A stretch of DNA of 64,000 nucleotides, from NCBI RefSeq assembly GCF_000372725.1, contig NW_005198391.1, positions 486,875 to 550,874 on the forward strand, given 5' to 3'. The notes beneath the pieces were generated by a model. The model had not been told where the DNA came from. It did no database searches and saw only the letters and a program-made list of their open reading frames with translations. This document shows, piece by piece, positions 9,712-18,958 of the stretch. The position numbers and the translations under genes are program-made. Origin of the DNA: Emiliania huxleyi CCMP1516. Taxonomy: Eukaryota; Haptophyta; Isochrysidales; Noelaerhabdaceae. Position 1 is the first letter of the stretch. Every line of letters begins with the position of its first letter.

Positions 9712-12060
9712 TCAGCCGAAGCCCCCAAAGGGCTCCGCTGGGACGCCAAAGGCAAAGTCGAGGAACAAGCCGCCCCCCGGCGAAGCGGGCAGCGGGGCCC
9801 GCGGCGGCGGGGGAGGAGGCGGCGGCTCCAGCGGCGCACCTTCCGGCGGCGGCATCGGCAACGGCGCCTCCGCAGCGAGAGGCGGCGGGGGGGTTGGCGG
9901 CTGCACCGGCGCGTCCGCATACGCGTACTCTACGTACTCGTGGTACTCATACGGGGACGGCACCGCCAGGCCGACCGCCGCCAGCGGGGCGAGCGGGCGA
10001 GTCAGCGGCGCGTGCCACGCGTCTCTCCTCACCACCTTCAGCGTCGCCACAAGGACCGGCGGCGGCGGGAGCGGCGGCGGCGAGGAGGGAGGCGGCGGCG
10101 CTGGCGGCGGCGAGAGCGGCGGCGGCGGCGGCGGTGGCGGTGGCGGCCGCGGCGGCAGCGGCGGTGGCGGGAGCGGTGGCGATGCGAGGGTGCTCCACAT
10201 CGCCGCCCCCCTCGCCGCCTCCCTCGCCGCGCTGGCGCCCGCCGCGTCCTTCTCCCAGCGCCAGCCGCAGTCCTCGCAGTCCGAGCCGTAGGCGCAGGTG
10301 GACCACTCGGAGCCGTCGCCGCCGTCGTCGCAGACGCCGTCTGCGGAGCGGGACACCCTCCGCTCCATCGTCCTCCAGTAGGTCAGGTCGTCTGCGACCG
10401 AGGAGCAGTCCTCCGAGCAGAGCAGCCCCTCGGGAGGACCGCCCATCATGCGCACGTACTCGAGGTACGACCGCTTGGACGAGACGCCGCCCCTCGCAAG
10501 CCACGCCGCCGCCCCGCGCCCACTCGCCCCCGCGGCGGGCGGCGTCCTCGACCCTGCAGAGGCCCCCGGCCCGCCGCCTGACTGGTGCGACGCTGCGCCC
10601 GCCCCGCCCCCGCCCCCGCCCCCACCCCCGCCGGCCCCGCCTTCGCCGGCCCCGCCCCCGCCCCCGCCGCCCTCGCCTCGCTGCGAGGCGAGGTGGAGCT
10701 GGTACGCCGTGTGCGCCGCGCCGCCCGTGAGGATGAGGCCGAGCAGGATGAAGCCCATCGGCACGGGCGCCTCCTTGGCCGTGGTCAGCGGCGTCGCAAC
10801 CGCCCGGCGCAGCGGCGTGCTCGGAGGGGTCTCGCCCGTGGCGGCGGAGTCAAACAGGGAGCGCGGCAGCGCCGGCGTGTCGTTGTACGGAAAGGGAGAG
10901 GCGCGCGGAGAGGCGCCTCTAGAGGCGCGCGGAGAGGCGCGCGGAGAGGCGCGAGGAGAGGCACGCGGAGAGGCGCGTGGAGAGGCGCGAGGCGACATTC
11001 GCTCGGCTGCCTGCTCCGTCTTGGCGGCAAAACTCTCGAGCGCGGAGCCCATGCTGTCCAGGACCGCCGCCGCGGCACTCGCGGCGGTGCGCGGCGACGA
11101 GGGCGGCGCTTGGTCCGACGCGTCGCTCGTCTGCACGGTGAGCGCCGCCACGGCCGGAGCTCCGCTCCTGCTAAGCGCCGAGCCAGAGTCGAGGCCGGCC
11201 GTGTCGAGGCTGAAGCTGCGAGAGGCGGCGCTGGCGCCGGGCGTGGCGGCGCCCGGCGAAAGCTGGAGGTATGCAAACCCTCCCGCGCGGTGCTCGACGT
11301 AGCCGCTCGGCGACGCCGCCGCCGTCGTCGGCATTCCGCCGGCGCGGAGTGGCGCCGGGCGCGCGCTCCCGGCCTTAACGGGCGGGGCGGAGGACTGAGA
11401 CCGCCGCGAGCCGCCGCCGTTGACGTCGATGAACAGCTTCGGCCATTTCCACCCCGACTCGGAGGGCGAGGACGGAGCCGAGTCGGCCGGGCTGTTTGCC
11501 GCACGCAGCTTGGCAATCTGAGCGGGCTGAGGACGCTCCCGCTTGGGCGACTGCGTGGCGCCGGTGGCTGTGGCAGCCGCCGCCACCCGCTCCAACGCCG
11601 GCTGCACGGGAGGCTTGGGTGGAGGCACCTGCACCGCGGGAGGCTTGGGAGGCTTTCCTTTGGCGGCAGCGGAGAGCTCGGCGGCCCTCGTGCGAGCCAG
11701 CGTGGCACGCATCGCAGCCGCCCTGTCTGGGTCGGCACTCTCTAGCCGCGCCACTGCGTCCAGCGCCTTCTCGTAGCTCTCGCTGGAGCCTGCCGTCGCC
11801 CGCGAATAACTCGCCTTTGCCGCACGGGCGACCCGCTCTCGCTGCACGGTCTGGTCAACGCTGCCGGCGGCGGGAGACGGCTTCGGGTTCCACTGCGGGT
11901 AGGGCACGCCCTCAACTCGCGCGTCGCCAACCGAGCTAAACATCTCCTTGGAAGCGAGCCACTGTCCAGCAGCAGCGCGCGCGTCGCCGACCGACTTTCG
12001 TCCAGCAGCAACGTGCGCGTCACCAACCGCGGCCTGCATGGGGGTTCGAGGCCGCCTCAC
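9712..12060 (-). CDS. Single-pass membrane protein with ASPR repeats and a Cys-rich ectodomain
   Basis: About 782 residues in one exon; a start at 12039 is also possible. The N-terminus has VGDAxVAAG-like repeats. A long Ser/Pro/Ala-rich, probably cytoplasmic region follows, with about eight ASPR tetrapeptide repeats. One transmembrane segment (PMGFILLGLILTGGAAHTAY, near residue 450) leads to a Gly-rich linker. Next comes a compact Cys module containing SADGVCDDGG and YGSDCEDCGWR, a pattern I associate with secreted proteins of marine algae (LNR/calcium-binding-like). The C-terminus is a long Pro-rich tail. A cell-surface or extracellular-matrix role is inferred from layout only; no enzymatic domain is visible. 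Confidence 0.6.
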   Translation of the reverse strand: MRRPRTPMQAAVGDAHVAAGRKSVGDARAAAGQWLASKEMFSSVGDARVEGVPYPQWNPKPSPAAGSVDQTVQRERVARAAKASYSRATAGSSESYEKALDAVARLESADPDRAAAMRATLARTRAAELSAAAKGKPPKPPAVQVPPPKPPVQPALERVAAAATATGATQSPKRERPQPAQIAKLRAANSPADSAPSSPSESGWKWPKLFIDVNGGGSRRSQSSAPPVKAGSARPAPLRAGGMPTTAAASPSGYVEHRAGGFAYLQLSPGAATPGASAASRSFSLDTAGLDSGSALSRSGAPAVAALTVQTSDASDQAPPSSPRTAASAAAAVLDSMGSALESFAAKTEQAAERMSPRASPRASPRASPRASPRASPRASRGASPRASPFPYNDTPALPRSLFDSAATGETPPSTPLRRAVATPLTTAKEAPVPMGFILLGLILTGGAAHTAYQLHLASQRGEGGGGGGGAGEGGAGGGGGGGGGGAGAASHQSGGGPGASAGSRTPPAAGASGRGAAAWLARGGVSSKRSYLEYVRMMGGPPEGLLCSEDCSSVADDLTYWRTMERRVSRSADGVCDDGGDGSEWSTCAYGSDCEDCGWRWEKDAAGASAAREAARGAAMWSTLASPPLPPPPLPPRPPPPPPPPPPLSPPPAPPPPSSPPPLPPPPVLVATLKVVRRDAWHAPLTRPLAPLAAVGLAVPSPYEYHEYVEYAYADAPVQPPTPPPPLAAEAPLPMPPPEGAPLEPPPPPPPPRAPLPASPGGGLFLDFAFGVPAEPFGGFG
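10898..10992. repeat. 12-bp minisatellite encoding ASPR units
   Basis: Near-perfect tandem 12-mers of the type gagaggcgcgcg occur inside the membrane-protein gene. On the minus strand each encodes Ala-Ser-Pro-Arg. The period is a multiple of three, so copy-number change would keep the frame. Confidence 0.85.
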
Positions 12061-12247
12061 CTATGACTGGCCGCCGCGCATGCGCCGCCTTTGCCCTCTC
12101 CTTCAACGCCGAGAAACCGCAGCCACAGCGCGAGAGTCAACCCTACGACAAATGGGCGATAGAAGCGCCGCTCCAGCGTACCGTCATCTCCCTGTCTAGC
12201 TAGCGTCATTCCTCTCACCGGTAGCTGTACAGCTTTCGAAAGAAAGC

Positions 12248-12740
12248 GGATCGATCCAGGTGTAGTTTATTTTTGAGAGAGAGAGATTTTTAGCAATACC
12301 AAACAACTCTAACACTCACACGTCATTTGGGGTATTTTTGCTTGGGCGGCCAGCATGCTGAATGAAATTCTGCAAAAACCTGACCGGCCCCTGCGGTGCC
12401 CCTACCTATACCTACCTACCTACCTACCCTACTTATGGGAAACTAAAAAAGAAATCATGGGACGGGTGAAGGTGGGGTGTACTATACCAACTAAAGTGAT
12501 GGTTGGTGGTACTCTCCTGCAACCACAGTCCTTCCTGAGACATGACAGGCCACTCTCAAGCCCTACAAGCACCAGATCACCCACTTGGGGAGGGTTGACA
12601 TCGTGATTTCGGCGGAAATTTTCTTTTTTGAAAATTCCGGCGTGAAGAGAGGGAAAAACCCGACGGGACAGCCCAGACCTACCCTACGTACCCCGGCATG
12701 CTGGCCGCCCAAGCAAAAATAAACTACACCTGATCGATCC
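12248..12740. mobile_element. MITE-like element with 45-bp terminal inverted repeats
   Basis: The right arm (12696-12740) is the reverse complement of a left arm that is split into 12248-12275 and 12334-12359. Joined, the left arm matches the right with a single extra C. The interior (about 340 bp) has no coding capacity. The size, long inverted ends and lack of genes fit a non-autonomous DNA transposon, or at least a fold-back element. The left arm is interrupted by another repeat. Confidence 0.65.
12276..12333. mobile_element. Short repeat inserted into the left inverted repeat
   Basis: A roughly 58-bp segment beginning gagagagagagattttt and ending in tcatttgggg splits the left arm of the surrounding element. 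The flanking bases tattttt appear on both sides, consistent with a 7-bp target duplication. A second copy lies at 32475-32518, and a diverged relative lies at 13309-13366. Confidence 0.55.
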
Positions 12741-13241
12741 AAGAGAGAGACAGAGAGATCCCCGCTCCCGTTCCCCTGTGTCCCTGATTGGGCTCAACGA
12801 GGTTTTCCGGAAAACAAAAAGGAAAACAGAGGCAAGTGCTCCAAGAGGGTCCCCAGCACTTTGCGTTTCCGGAAATTTCCAGGGAAAGCAGAGGGTGTTT
12901 GGTGCTCCATTCTGGAAACTCGCGAGTTTCCCTGAGTCTGAGAGCTGGTCTGGGGCAAAATCTGAGGCAAAATTGAGGAAATCGACAAAATACCCAGGCG
13001 GTCGCAGGGTAATTTCCAGGTATACACGGGTTCTCCGCGAAATTCCCGGCATTTTGCCGATTTGGCCTAAAATTTGGCTGATTTTGGGCCCAAACCAGCC
13101 TCAGACTCGGCTCAGAGCCAAAAATTTGACGATTTCCACGCAGTTTTCCCGGGAAAATAGAGAGGAAAAGAGAGGGTGTTGTAGAGAAAAAAGGAAAGGA
13201 AAACAGACAGGGTGCGAGAGGCAAACCTCGTTGAGCCCAAG

Positions 13242-13310
13242 CCCTGATCGTCCTTACAAGATCCTGCTCGTGCAGGTGGGGACCCTGTCCTTCTCCCACC
13301 CCTTGTTTGG
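13242..13310 (+). repeat. Dispersed repeat, copy 1 (inverted copy at 50.6 kb)
   Basis: The segment from ccctgatcgtcctt through gaccctgtcc and the following ccccttgtttgg matches the reverse complement of 50598-50667 with few differences. It is therefore an interspersed repeat rather than unique DNA. Confidence 0.75.
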
Positions 13311-13490
13311 GAGAGAGAGATTTTAGAAAACCAACAAGAAATCACGACTCTCACAGTGATTTGGGCTCGGCAGCTTGTCAGCCCTCAGCCGAAGCTGGGG
13401 CCGGTCCCGTAGCCGAGAGAGCTCTCTCTCTCTCTTTCTAAATAAATAAATAAATACGGACACCTCTCTACTGTGAGATGGGTAAAAAGG

Positions 13491-13571
13491 AACAGGCCCC
13501 CGCCCTTGCGATCTTTGTGCAGGGTTCTTTGTGGGTGTGGTCGGCGACTAGCCGGGGTCGTCCTCCCGATG
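13491..13571 (+). repeat. Dispersed repeat R2, copy 1
   Basis: The stretch from aacaggcccccgcccttgcg through gtcctcccgatgg is almost identical to 28235-28317. Only scattered substitutions separate the copies over about 80 bp. Confidence 0.85.
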
Positions 13572-13951
13572 GGGGACTAGCACTAGCCGTCTTCCACATG
13601 GTCCCTCGGGTCCCTGCTGCTCCTAATCTCTTCGTACATCCTCCTGCTGATCTCCGCAAAGTCCTGCTCCCTCCCTCGTCTCGCCCTGCGCGTCTGCTCC
13701 GCCTCCCCGTCTTCTGCCCTGCGTCGTCTGGCGACGGGTCCTCCATAGTTTGGTGTGTCCGTTTTATTTATTTAGAGAGATCCATCCACGATCGCTAGAA
13801 ACAAGAAAGAAAAAATCAACCATTACAAGGGACACTCTGCAGCGATGCAGAGAGAGAGAGAGAGCTGCAGTGAGGAGTTCAGGCTTGGATTGAAGCTGGC
13901 AGTGGAACTGACCGAGAATGGCGGCTAAAAAAGCTGTGTCTTGCGCGAACC

Positions 13952-15631
13952 ATGTTCGCGACCGTCGCAGTCGTGTCGACGACCCTTTCCTGGGAAGAGC
14001 CCATTCTCTTCGACACCACCACCTTGCACCACCTCCCAGCTATGCGTGCGCTGCTGCCGACCACGCAGCCAAACGGCACCCGCTCGCGGCGCCGTCGCCT
14101 GGGTTCTGCGCGCGGCGTGAGGACCGCCGCCGTGTGCGTGGACCACACGGCCGACGGCCACTTCACCAGCAGAGGCTCCCACGTGGCTGGCGCGCCCGAC
14201 CCCAAGGCCGCTGGCCACCAGAATGGCGTCGCGGCGGGCAGCTACATCTTCCGGCCGCCGACCATCTCCGTGTGCGAGCTTGAGCAGCTGCACTCGTACT
14301 GCGTCGACCGTATAAACATGTACCGCGCCGGCACGCTCGCCTTCTCCGACGGCACTGTCGACTCGAACGTCGCCGCCGGCCTCTCTCCGCTCGTCGAGTG
14401 GAGCGGCAACCACCGCTGTTCGTCGCGTATGGCCATGGGTGACCTCCTCTTCTCGAACAACAACGGCGGCGGCTGTCAGGGCGGCCACCACACCAGCTTC
14501 TCCTGCCCGACCAAGGGCGGCGGCGGCCAAAATACCTGCTGCGCCCGCGGCGGCGGCGCCTTCAACGACGCGACGCCGGTGGTGACGTTCGACGCCGTCG
14601 TCAAGTACCTGGACCACTGCCTGCAGGGGATGTGGGACGAGGGAATCGGGCTCCACCCTTACACGCCCGGGATGAAGGGGCACTGGGAGACGATGCGCTC
14701 GCCCGAGCACAGTGCCGTCTCTTGCGGCTTCGCATGGACCGCCAGCGGCGCGGTCTGGCTCTCTCAGGACTTCTCGGGCGCCGTCGACGAGTCCGCGGCG
14801 CCGCAGTGCTCGTGCGCAGGCAAGGCGGCGGGCGACGACGACGGCTGCGGCGGGGCCTGCGCCGGCTGTGCGGAAGCGGCTCCGCCCACCACGTTCGCCG
14901 CCGCGGCGGCGCACTGGATCGGCGGCGCGGTCGACGCGCCCAAGACGACCATCGTCCACCGAAAGTGCACCGGGCCGCCGTCGAAGCAGCACGCCGGCCG
15001 GCAGCACTGCACCTGCCCAGACGCTCGCTCGCTCTGCGTGGATCGGCCCGGGCTGGAGCTGCCGTGCGGCGTCGACGGGCTCAACTGCACCATGTGCGAG
15101 GTCTGCCCCGTCTCGTGCGCCGCCGCCGGCAGCCGTTGCCCGCAGGCGGAGCCGACCTGCCCCGCCCGAGTCGCCAGTGCCACCGCCACCGCACCGTGGC
15201 CACAGCCTCTGCCGCAGCAGGCAGTCCAGCCTGTGCAGCCTGTGCGCCCCCGCCACCACCTCGGCCCGCCGCCGCCTCGGCCGTTGGCGCGGCCACCACC
15301 GCCGCCGCTGCCCGTCCTCTCCCAGCTCGCACGCACGCGCCGTCGGGTGCCGCTTCCCACCGGCGGGCAGTGGATGCCGCCCCCCCGGAGCGGCTCGAGG
15401 CAGGGCGCGTGCAAGACGCAGGGCGGCAACGACGGCAGCTACGACGAGGTGTGGGACGTGAGCGAGCAGGGGTGTATGAGCCGCTGCGAGCAGCGAGCCG
15501 AGTGCGTCGCCATCGAGTACGCGGTCTTTGCGGGCCGAAGGGAAAAGGCCACCCGCTGCGAGCTGCACAAGGAGCACGTGACGCACCTGCTCCCCCTCCA
15601 AAATCACGCGTGCCTGATCCGTCCCAGCTAG
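13952..15631 (+). CDS. Secreted CAP-superfamily protein with C-terminal PAN/apple-like domain
   Basis: 559 residues from the ATG at 13952. A CAP (SCP/PR-1/antigen 5) domain spans roughly residues 105-275: CVDRINMYRAGT resembles the first helix, CCARGGGAFNDA lies mid-domain, and HWETMRSPEHSAVSCGFAW corresponds to the HYTQMVW...GCG core motif. A Cys-rich region with CSCAGK, CGGACAGC and CTMCEVC patterns follows, then a Pro-rich linker. The last 75 residues form a PAN/apple-like module (GCMSRCEQRAECVAIEY, then C-x-L and a final Cys). CAP proteins are usually secreted; the N-terminus here is only weakly hydrophobic, so an upstream exon may supply the signal peptide. The binding partner is unknown. 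Confidence 0.7.
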   Translation: MFATVAVVSTTLSWEEPILFDTTTLHHLPAMRALLPTTQPNGTRSRRRRLGSARGVRTAAVCVDHTADGHFTSRGSHVAGAPDPKAAGHQNGVAAGSYIFRPPTISVCELEQLHSYCVDRINMYRAGTLAFSDGTVDSNVAAGLSPLVEWSGNHRCSSRMAMGDLLFSNNNGGGCQGGHHTSFSCPTKGGGGQNTCCARGGGAFNDATPVVTFDAVVKYLDHCLQGMWDEGIGLHPYTPGMKGHWETMRSPEHSAVSCGFAWTASGAVWLSQDFSGAVDESAAPQCSCAGKAAGDDDGCGGACAGCAEAAPPTTFAAAAAHWIGGAVDAPKTTIVHRKCTGPPSKQHAGRQHCTCPDARSLCVDRPGLELPCGVDGLNCTMCEVCPVSCAAAGSRCPQAEPTCPARVASATATAPWPQPLPQQAVQPVQPVRPRHHLGPPPPRPLARPPPPPLPVLSQLARTRRRVPLPTGGQWMPPPRSGSRQGACKTQGGNDGSYDEVWDVSEQGCMSRCEQRAECVAIEYAVFAGRREKATRCELHKEHVTHLLPLQNHACLIRPS

Positions 15632-15990
15632 CCAGTCGTGAGGGTGGCGAGCCTTATATTTCGGTGTTAAGTGAAAACGACCCTAATCCACCCCTGTAAA
15701 AGGTGCCTATATGGGCTTCCAGTATCGGACCTTCAAGACATGCGCTTTTGGCCGGTGGCCTCCTCGGACACCACCTCTCTGTGTACTGCGTGACTGTGCG
15801 CACTCAATCTCAAACGTCAAAGTGTGCACTCGCTATCTATAACTATCGTATATGTCGACTCGTCTCACTGTGTCTATCTCTTCTAACGCCGTATGAACTA
15901 TGACGACGGACACCGTAGTCTCTAGACGGTAGAGCGATGAGGCACTATTACTCTCTATGTGTGCTCTATGTGGCTATGGCTACCTCAAAT
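15632..15990. other. Convergent intergenic region
   Basis: AT-richer sequence between the 3' ends of the CAP gene and the minus-strand gene. It probably contains both 3' UTRs. No repeat or RNA gene was recognised. Confidence 0.5.
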
Positions 15991-17235
15991 CTAATCCACC
16001 GAAGAGAGCCCATACACCGCCCACGCCACGTACAGGACCACTGCAGCCGCCCCCGCCACGACGGCCAGACGAAGGGAGAGCGGCAGCGAAGCAGCCTGCT
16101 TGCCGGGTCGGCGGGGGCGAAGCTTGCGTGCGTGGGGCATCGGGTCAACGCCCGGCCAGGTCGGCACGGGCAGGTTGGCGCACGAGAGGATACGCTTCTG
16201 CTTGGCGGTGCTCTCGCACGCGCGGCCGTCGAAGAGCTCGAAGCGCAGCATCGCAGGCCAGAACTGCTCGGCCGACGCGCAGTACGGCGGGGGCGCCACG
16301 CACGCGCCCGACCTCGCCCGCGCGGCCCGAGCGGGGTCGGGCACGCTAGGCTGGCTCCTCTGCAGGCCCAGAGTCAGCTTCCGGAGCGGCGCTGCTCGCC
16401 GGTGCGGAGCCGGCCTCGGCGGGGGGGGTGGCGGTCCGGCTCGAGGCCAAATCCTCGGCAGGTGGCCCACGAGCTCGATCCGTGGGACGGCGATGAGCCC
16501 GCGGCCGCTCGTCCGGCGTGCGTACCTGGTCGTGGGGGAATCTCGTGCTAGAGAGATCGCCAGACGAGAGCAGGCACGTCCTCGTGCGAGCGTGTTCATG
16601 CGTGCGTGCGTGCGATGTGCACCTCACGACGAGCTTGCTAAAGACAGATGTCGGCACGTAGATGCCCGAGCCGATCGCGTGGAAGAACCAGAGCGCGTCG
16701 CTTCCTCCCTCTGCGAAGCCCGGCTGCTCGATCGGGCCGACCCGCATCACCTGCGTATCACATGTCACGCGGAGATCCGATACGGGCACCATTTCTTGGG
16801 CATGCTCGATTTTGGAGGCACCTCGATACGCGGGCTCTGCTGGTAGCTGCTGGCGGCCCACGGCGGCCGATGCACGAAGAAGCCAGCCCTTCGGACGACG
16901 TGCTCGGGCCCCCAGTGCCACGCATCGACGCCACCCGTCCACGGCGTGCCGAAAGGCGCTTCTGTGGGGCTGTCGCTGATGTCGCAGAGGAAGATGGCGC
17001 TGAGGCGGAGAGGGCTGAACCAGTAGAACCAGGTGAGGGTGGAGAGGTCGAGCGGATACGGCGGCCTTGAGCCGTACAGCTGGCGGATGTACGTGTGCCA
17101 GTCGGGAAATTCGGCCTCGTTACTCGCGTTGAGCACGGGCAGCTGCTCGCGCGTCAGCGTCGGCACGGCGGATAGCGTGTACGTGGCGCCGCTGGAGAGG
17201 AGCCGCGAGCGGTATTGCGTGAGCGGTGTTTCCAT
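15991..17235 (-). CDS. Conserved membrane-anchored protein of unknown function, possibly 5'-truncated
   Basis: Inferred exons on the minus strand are 17235-16822, 16750-16623 and 16525-15991. The introns are 71 and 97 nt with GT-AG ends, and the phases agree (0, then 2), giving about 358 residues. The body contains WFYWFSPLRLSAIFLC, a Trp/His-rich segment GGVDAWHWGPEHVVRRAGFF, and, across the first junction, RIE|VMRVGPIEQPG followed by LWFFHAIGSGIYV. A C-terminal transmembrane helix (LRLAVVAGAAAVVLYVAWAV) would anchor it. I do not recognise a characterised family. The 5' end lies within about 20-80 bp of a retrotransposon tail, so further 5' exons may have been displaced. Confidence 0.55.
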
Positions 17236-17253
17236 GATCACACGCCGTCGCAA

Positions 17254-18430
17254 AACAAAACAGCGCCAAAATCCTCAAGTACCAAGCCAAGATCCCCGAA
17301 TATGAAAGCCCTTTTTAGCCAAGCCACGCCCCCCCTTCATGTCCTCTTTGAGGACGACCAAGGATACCTAGTCAACGGTCGATTCACCGGCCCACACACC
17401 CTCTACGAAGAGCGCGTCGACGCCAGCGGTTGGCCGTGGACATACTCAACTCCTCACGACCTCTCCGCATGGAGCCAATCCGACGTCGACCAGATTGAGC
17501 GCTGCGCCATATGGGGTCACCCCAGCGCCTATCACCGTCCCGTGATGGGACGGCTAGCCGACACCTTCCCGCTTGACTGGGGTTGGAAATGGGGCGATTC
17601 CGAGGAATGCCACCACCTCTCCGAACTCACTATCAAACGCCTCACCAAAGAATTCACGCACCTTCTCACCGTGGGAACCAAGAGGGCCTCCGCCCCTCCA
17701 AACGTCGAGTCCGCCTGGGAACAGCGCCTCGCCGGAAAGCTCGCATTTCCCGTTCCAGGGAAGGAAATATGGAAATCTAAAGGAACTTTCCTCACCACGC
17801 CCGAGAACACTTGGTGGAAGCTGCTCCACCGAGCCTTACAGACCCGATCGAGAGATAGCACGATCACCATACAGTCGTGCCGCCTGTGCGGAAACGATAA
17901 GGAGACCATGCTTCACCGCCTCACTTGCGGGAGAGTCCGAAAAGTGCAGGACGCCCTCGCGCCGCTACTCCAAGCTGTTGGAGTAAGCGCCATCGACGCA
18001 TACGCCACATGGCTCTTTGGGCTCTGCCCGAGGGGGAAGCTCTTGCGCGAGGCCCCCAGGGCACTAATTCGCATCTTTTGGCGAGTGGTCTACCGCCACA
18101 TGGTCCGCAAAGAGATTGACTGAGTTCAGTTCACGACAGAATTCGTCTCGTCAGAGACATTGCTCGCACCTTCATGACTCGCATTCTCCACACTCAAATG
18201 GAGCGCCAGAGGTTCCATCTCAAAAGGGTGGAAGCCCCAAACAACGATAAGCCTAACGACTACATCACCCACTTACCAAGATCGCTTGCTGAGCGATACT
18301 CTGACATCGGTGTCCTCGACTTGCCTACTGGATACCTCGAGATCCATGACGGAGTAATTAACTTCCTCAAGGCCCAAGAGGTATGGTCAGACTTCAACTC
18401 CCCCGGAAGGGCGGGAGGAACGCAGTAAAT
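17254..18430 (+). mobile_element. Non-LTR retrotransposon tail (C-terminal reverse-transcriptase ORF fragment)
   Basis: An open frame of about 300 codons ending at 18123 contains TWWKLLHRALQTRSRD followed by CRLCGNDKETMLHRLTCG. This is the C-x2-C...H-x4-C zinc-knuckle block typical of the C-terminus of LINE-type reverse transcriptases. After the stop, reading continues in another frame to 18428 (RTFMTRILHTQMERQRFHL...), so the copy carries a frameshift. The polymerase core is absent; it is a 5'-truncated copy, as expected from target-primed reverse transcription. Base composition is lower in GC than its neighbours. The sequence after it to about 18.7 kb may be its 3' UTR. Confidence 0.6.
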
Positions 18431-18958
18431 TCCCTTCCTTCAAAAAAAAGTCGAGCGCAGAACCGACACTGAGGGCGGGCGTGAACCGTCTCCATCACCC
18501 CCCCCCCCAAATCTCCCTCCCGGTCCGAACCGGGGACCACGCAGGGCGCAGCACCTGCACAAGAAATCCCTAAATAGGGAAGCAGGGATAGCCGTTGAGG
18601 AGAAAGGGCGTAATATATCTTTCTTGATAGCCCCGGTATCCGAATTTTTTCGAACTTTGAACCGGCGCGAGAGGGAGTATCCGCGGGTCGGGCGGGGGGC
18701 CCCCTCCCTCCTAGATGATGATTCTAGTTCATCCCTCCATAAGATAAGGCCACCTCGAATGTGTATAGAGGCGATCATTGAGAGGGGAGTCCTAGAGACT
18801 GAGGGAGTTGGAGGTTATTTTGTTTGTCTGTCTGCCGTCAGCAAAACAAACCCCGTTGACCTACGGCTTTATGCTTGCGCGCCCAGCCGCCCACACGCAG
18901 CCCTTCTTCTTGTTGGGGGCGATGGTGGTGGAGAGGGCTGTCTGTCTGCGCTAAACCA
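18431..18958. other. Non-coding sequence, possibly retroelement 3' UTR
   Basis: Contains a C-tract near 18497-18508 and an AT-rich patch (18608-18660). No coherent coding frame is seen. Its position directly after the retroelement ORF suggests a 3' UTR, without proof. Confidence 0.4.

Larger units (their letters stand above)
12741..13951. other. Repeat-rich intergenic region
   Basis: Contains an inverted pair (gggctcaacgaggtttt at 12790 and its complement at 13223), a diverged copy of the short insertion repeat (13309-13366), CT and AAAT runs (13415-13455), and two dispersed repeats listed separately. No coding region is supported. Confidence 0.55.

Noticed and set aside
10448-11745. Plus-strand frames opposite the ASPR-repeat membrane protein
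   Set aside because: No domains; the minus strand has a clear transmembrane segment and Cys module.
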